A stretch of 9,395 nucleotides of DNA from positions 1-9,395 of the forward strand of contig DHIQ01000271.1 of NCBI GenBank assembly GCA_002403895.1, in the 5' to 3' direction. The position numbers were made by a program, and so were the translations under genes. Origin of the DNA: Candidatus Neomicrothrix sp. UBA4742 (GTDB lineage Bacteria > Actinomycetota > Acidimicrobiia > Acidimicrobiales > Acidimicrobilacustridaceae). The notes under the pieces are model-generated. The model did not search any database, was not told the origin of the DNA, and saw only the letters and a program-made list of their open reading frames with translations. Shown here piece after piece: positions 7,219 through 9,395 of this stretch (the stretch's first letter is position 1; every line of letters starts with the position of its first letter).

Positions 7219-7889
7219 GCCGGGATCCGCGCCGCCTCGAGTAGGGACTGCAGCAGGGGCCGGCCATCGGTTGACCCCAGCAGGTCGCGGCACGCCCGCT
7301 CAGGGTGGGGCATCAGGCCCACGACGTTGCGCTCACTTGAACAGATTCCAGCGATGTCGTCCATGGACCCATTTGGATTGTCGACGTAGCGCAGGACGAT
7401 CCGATCTTCGGCCTGCAACTCGGCGAGCGTTTCCGCCGAGCACGTGTAGTTCCCCTCGAAATGGTTGATGGGAATGCGTAACTCTTGACCGATGACGGTC
7501 TCTGAGGTGAGGACCGAATCGGTCGAGGCCACCCGCAGCGACACGGTGGTGCAGAGGAACTTCAGTCCCCGATTCTTCTGGAGTGCGCCAGGGAGCAAAC
7601 CGGCCTCGGTCAGAACCTGGAAGCCATTGCAGATCCCCACCACGGCACCGCCGTCCCGGGCGAATGCCGAGACCGTCGCCATGATGGGCGAGAACCGGGC
7701 GATGGCTCCCGGGCGGAGGTAGTCGCCGTGGGCGAATCCGCCGGGCACGATCACCGCATCGACCGCTCCGATCGACGCGTCGCCGTGCCACAAGATTTCG
7801 GCATCCCCGCCTAAGTCGCGAATCGCCTCGAACGCGTCCTGTTCGCAGTTGGACCCCGGGAAGAGCACCACGCCCACCCGTGGGCTCAT
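7215..7889 (-). CDS. purQ: Phosphoribosylformylglycinamidine synthase, glutaminase subunit
   Basis: Class I glutamine amidotransferase that hydrolyses glutamine and passes ammonia to PurL. 224 residues from the ATG at 7889. FPGSNCEQD at 10-18 and PGGFAHGDYLRPG at 49-61 (oxyanion region) are typical. The triad is Cys87 in GICNGFQVL (85-93), His195 and Glu197 in GLMPHPER (191-198). RYVDNPNGSMDDIAGI at 167-182 is a family signature. The frame is open further upstream, but this ATG overlaps the purS stop as ATGA, with a G-rich stretch about 8-12 nt upstream, and matches the family N-terminus (VGVVLFPGSN). The gene ends the right-hand block and converges on the small plus-strand gene with 7 nt between stops. 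Confidence 0.96.
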   Translation of the reverse strand: MSPRVGVVLFPGSNCEQDAFEAIRDLGGDAEILWHGDASIGAVDAVIVPGGFAHGDYLRPGAIARFSPIMATVSAFARDGGAVVGICNGFQVLTEAGLLPGALQKNRGLKFLCTTVSLRVASTDSVLTSETVIGQELRIPINHFEGNYTCSAETLAELQAEDRIVLRYVDNPNGSMDDIAGICSSERNVVGLMPHPERACRDLLGSTDGRPLLQSLLEAARIPA

Positions 7890-8152
7890 GCAGTCGCCCC
7901 CAGATCGATCTGTAGCTCGATGGTGGCGTCCTCGATGACCGGGTTGGTCAGGAATCGCTGGCACAGGTCCTCCACATGGGCCTGGGCGGTGGCTTCATCG
8001 GGCGCCTCGATCCGGAACCGGATGCTCTTGCCCACCCGCACCCCGTCCACGCCTTCGAAGCCCAAGGTGGGCAGCGACCGCTCGATGGTGGAGCCCTGCG
8101 GGTCGGCAATGCCGGGCCGCAACTGCACGTCAACGTGAACCGAGAAGACCAT
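7886..8152 (-). CDS. purS: Phosphoribosylformylglycinamidine synthase, PurS subunit
   Basis: Small bridging subunit needed to assemble PurL with PurQ and pass ammonia between them. 88 residues from the ATG at 8152, the usual PurS size. Visible: VHVDVQLRPGIADPQGSTIERSL (the LRPGIxDPQG signature), then LGFEGVDGVRVGKSIRFRIE, the second strand-loop-strand, and an acidic helix before the C-terminal strand (ATIELQI). A GTG at 8185 would extend it by 11 residues (MRVVPVCEHGA) that do not look like the family; neither start has a good Shine-Dalgarno. It ends inside the purQ start codon (ATGA), so the two are probably co-translated, as suits subunits of one complex. Confidence 0.95.
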   Translation of the reverse strand: MVFSVHVDVQLRPGIADPQGSTIERSLPTLGFEGVDGVRVGKSIRFRIEAPDEATAQAHVEDLCQRFLTNPVIEDATIELQIDLGATA

Positions 8153-8184
8153 GGCCCCATGCTCGCACACGGGCACCACCCTCA

Positions 8185-8205
8185 CTGACCGTCAGATGGA
8201 CCATC
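8185..8205. repeat. Two abutting short inverted repeats between the phosphotransferase gene and purS
   Basis: CTGAC-C-GTCAG (8185-8195) and GATGG-A-CCATC (8195-8205) share one base and lie at the phosphotransferase stop codon, just before the purS start region. Each has five-base arms and a single central base. They could form weak RNA hairpins or be chance. Confidence 0.3.
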
Positions 8206-9106
8206 AGACCCCGATCTCGGCGAGCGCGACCGCCACGAACCGCTCGATCTCTGGCTCGGTGCCGAAGAGCATTGCCGGCCACGGTCTCAGCGCACCCACC
8301 ACGGCCAGGACATCGAACGTGGGGTCGTAGGCGTCACGCCCGGACGCCCGCAGCCAAGCGTCTCGAAACGCGTCGGCGGCCTCCCGTCCGGCGGGGCCGA
8401 TCAGGTTGAACCGGCAGTGGCCGACATCCACGTCAGGGACGCCCCGACTGGCATTGGCCCAGTCGACGACACCACTGACGCGACCCGACGGCCACTCGAA
8501 CAACACGTTGCCGGGGTGGTAGTCCCGGTGCACCAGCACGTCACCCGACCCAACGGCATCAGCGCGGTGCAGGGCGATGGCCCGCTCCCAGAGCCGGTCA
8601 TCGGTCGACCACGACGGCACGTCGATTGCCTGGTCGGCGTCATAGGGGCGATACGACCGGACGCGGGCGCCCGGAGGCACCGGGGTGGCATGCATGGTGG
8701 GCAGCACCTCGGCCAGGAGTCGGAGTCCACCAGGCGACACGTCCCGGGCGGCCACCGGCGCACCGACCAGCCTCGTCATCAGGAGGGCCGGAACATCGGT
8801 GCGATCCCCAGCGACGTCGGCGGCTACCAAGCCGGGGGTCGGGAGGGGTGAAGCTTCGAGGATCACCAGCACCTCGGCTTCTCGCTCGGCCAGGTCAGGC
8901 TCGCGAGCCAGCCAATCGGCCCGCACATAGCGACGCAGCACGAAGTGGTGGGTACGGCCACGACGGTCGACCGTGGCGATGGCGTGGACGGCCGAGGAGG
9001 TGGCACCCGCCAGCGGCGCGGCGCTCACGATCCGGTTGCCCGGACCGAGGATGTCTTCGACCCAGGCCAGGGCCTCGGGCGGCGGCGCCTCGTCTGCCGG
9101 GATCAG
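8204..9106 (-). CDS. Phosphotransferase of the APH / choline kinase-like fold, probable CTG start
   Basis: Likely a small-molecule kinase using ATP; the substrate cannot be read from sequence. From the CTG at 9106 it has 300 residues, normal for the family. The N-lobe has [12 protein letters not shown] near 31-42 as a nucleotide loop, and HHFVLRRY near 53-60, where Arg replaces the usual Lys position, as in many family members. The Brenner motif VHRDYHPGN at 192-200 carries the catalytic Asp195 and Asn200; GVVDW at 212-216 supplies the metal-binding Asp215. From 9029 up to the in-frame stop at about 9170 there is no ATG, GTG or TTG, yet residues [15 protein letters not shown] look like the genuine family N-terminus. 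The CTG overlaps the purC TGA as CTGA, with AGGGG 4 nt upstream. The alternative is GTG at 9028 (274 residues), which would lose that N-terminal helix. Confidence 0.85.
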   Translation of the reverse strand: MIPADEAPPPEALAWVEDILGPGNRIVSAAPLAGATSSAVHAIATVDRRGRTHHFVLRRYVRADWLAREPDLAEREAEVLVILEASPLPTPGLVAADVAGDRTDVPALLMTRLVGAPVAARDVSPGGLRLLAEVLPTMHATPVPPGARVRSYRPYDADQAIDVPSWSTDDRLWERAIALHRADAVGSGDVLVHRDYHPGNVLFEWPSGRVSGVVDWANASRGVPDVDVGHCRFNLIGPAGREAADAFRDAWLRASGRDAYDPTFDVLAVVGALRPWPAMLFGTEPEIERFVAVALAEIGV

Positions 9107-9395
9107 GAGACCCCTGGCCAGGCCTGAAAGTCGAGTCCCGTAATGCGCTCGTAGGCCTCGATGTACCGGTCACGGGTGGCCACCACCACCTCGGCGGGCA
9201 GGGGCGGCGGCGGAGGTGTCTTGTCCCAGTCCAGACCGTCGAGGTAGTCGCGCACCGGCTGCTTGTCGAACGACGGCGGCGTTGAGCCGGGCCGCCACTG
9301 GTCGGCTGGCCAGAAACGGGAGGAGTCGGGCGTGAGGACCTCGTCGGCCACCACCAGCTTCCCGTCGACGATGCCGAGCTCGAACTTCGTGTCGG
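9103..9395 (-). CDS. purC: Phosphoribosylaminoimidazole-succinocarboxamide synthase, C-terminal part (5' end cut by window edge)
   Basis: SAICAR synthetase: joins aspartate to CAIR with ATP, a late step of IMP synthesis. Only the last 96 residues are visible, opening with [18 protein letters not shown] and continuing [39 protein letters not shown] and [19 protein letters not shown](F/L)[12 protein letters not shown] and FDKQ.vRdwL are signatures of the family's C-terminal half. The stop TGA (9103-9105) overlaps the proposed CTG start of the phosphotransferase gene, so the two are probably translationally coupled. Confidence 0.95.
   Translation of the reverse strand, partial: DTKFELGIVDGKLVVADEVLTPDSSRFWPADQWRPGSTPPSFDKQPVRDYLDGLDWDKTPPPPPLPAEVVVATRDRYIEAYERITGLDFQAWPGVS

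Noticed and set aside
8153..8203. Possible riboswitch or attenuator ahead of purS
   Set aside because: Only 51 nt, with two very short inverted repeats and no purine-riboswitch core or terminator with a T tract.

Overview
This window is a high-GC bacterial chromosome segment (about two-thirds G+C by eye) that carries most of a de novo purine biosynthesis cluster. Nearly every gene lies on the minus strand, so transcription runs from high to low coordinates. The gene set (separate PurS, PurQ and small PurL; Fe-S type PurF), the strong G/C bias at third codon positions and the start sites that look leaderless all point to an actinobacterium. Acidimicrobiia would be my guess for the class, but that is an inference without a database search.

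Right-hand block (9395 to 7215, minus): the end of purC, a phosphotransferase of the APH/choline-kinase fold, purS and purQ. These genes are tightly packed. The phosphotransferase frame overlaps the purC stop through an apparent CTG start, and purS/purQ share an ATGA overlap. Middle (6692 to 7207): one small plus-strand gene for a basic, uncharacterised, possibly DNA-binding protein sits between purQ and purL. It is convergent with purQ, with only 7 nt between the two stops and a perfect 15-bp palindrome over both stop codons. It is divergent from purL, across a comparatively AT-rich region of about 100 bp that holds two inverted repeats. Left-hand block (6691 to 1, minus): purL, purF, purM, a small hypothetical (possible lipoprotein), pyrE, and a malic enzyme with an N-terminal ACT domain that runs off the left edge.

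The enzymes cover SAICAR synthesis (PurC), the FGAM synthetase complex (PurS, PurQ, PurL), the committed PRPP amidotransferase step (PurF) and AIR synthesis (PurM). PyrE is the PRPP-consuming orotate step of pyrimidine synthesis, so two enzymes that draw on PRPP (PurF, PyrE) lie in one block. Three minus-strand starts (purL, purF, malic enzyme) have a TANNNT hexamer 6-9 nt upstream, as expected of leaderless or near-leaderless actinobacterial promoters; this suggests that the left block has internal promoters.

The most unusual items are the plus-strand basic protein with its palindrome-flanked promoter region, the phosphotransferase wedged between purC and purS with a probable non-AUG start, and the repeated 13-mer at the purL and malic enzyme starts.
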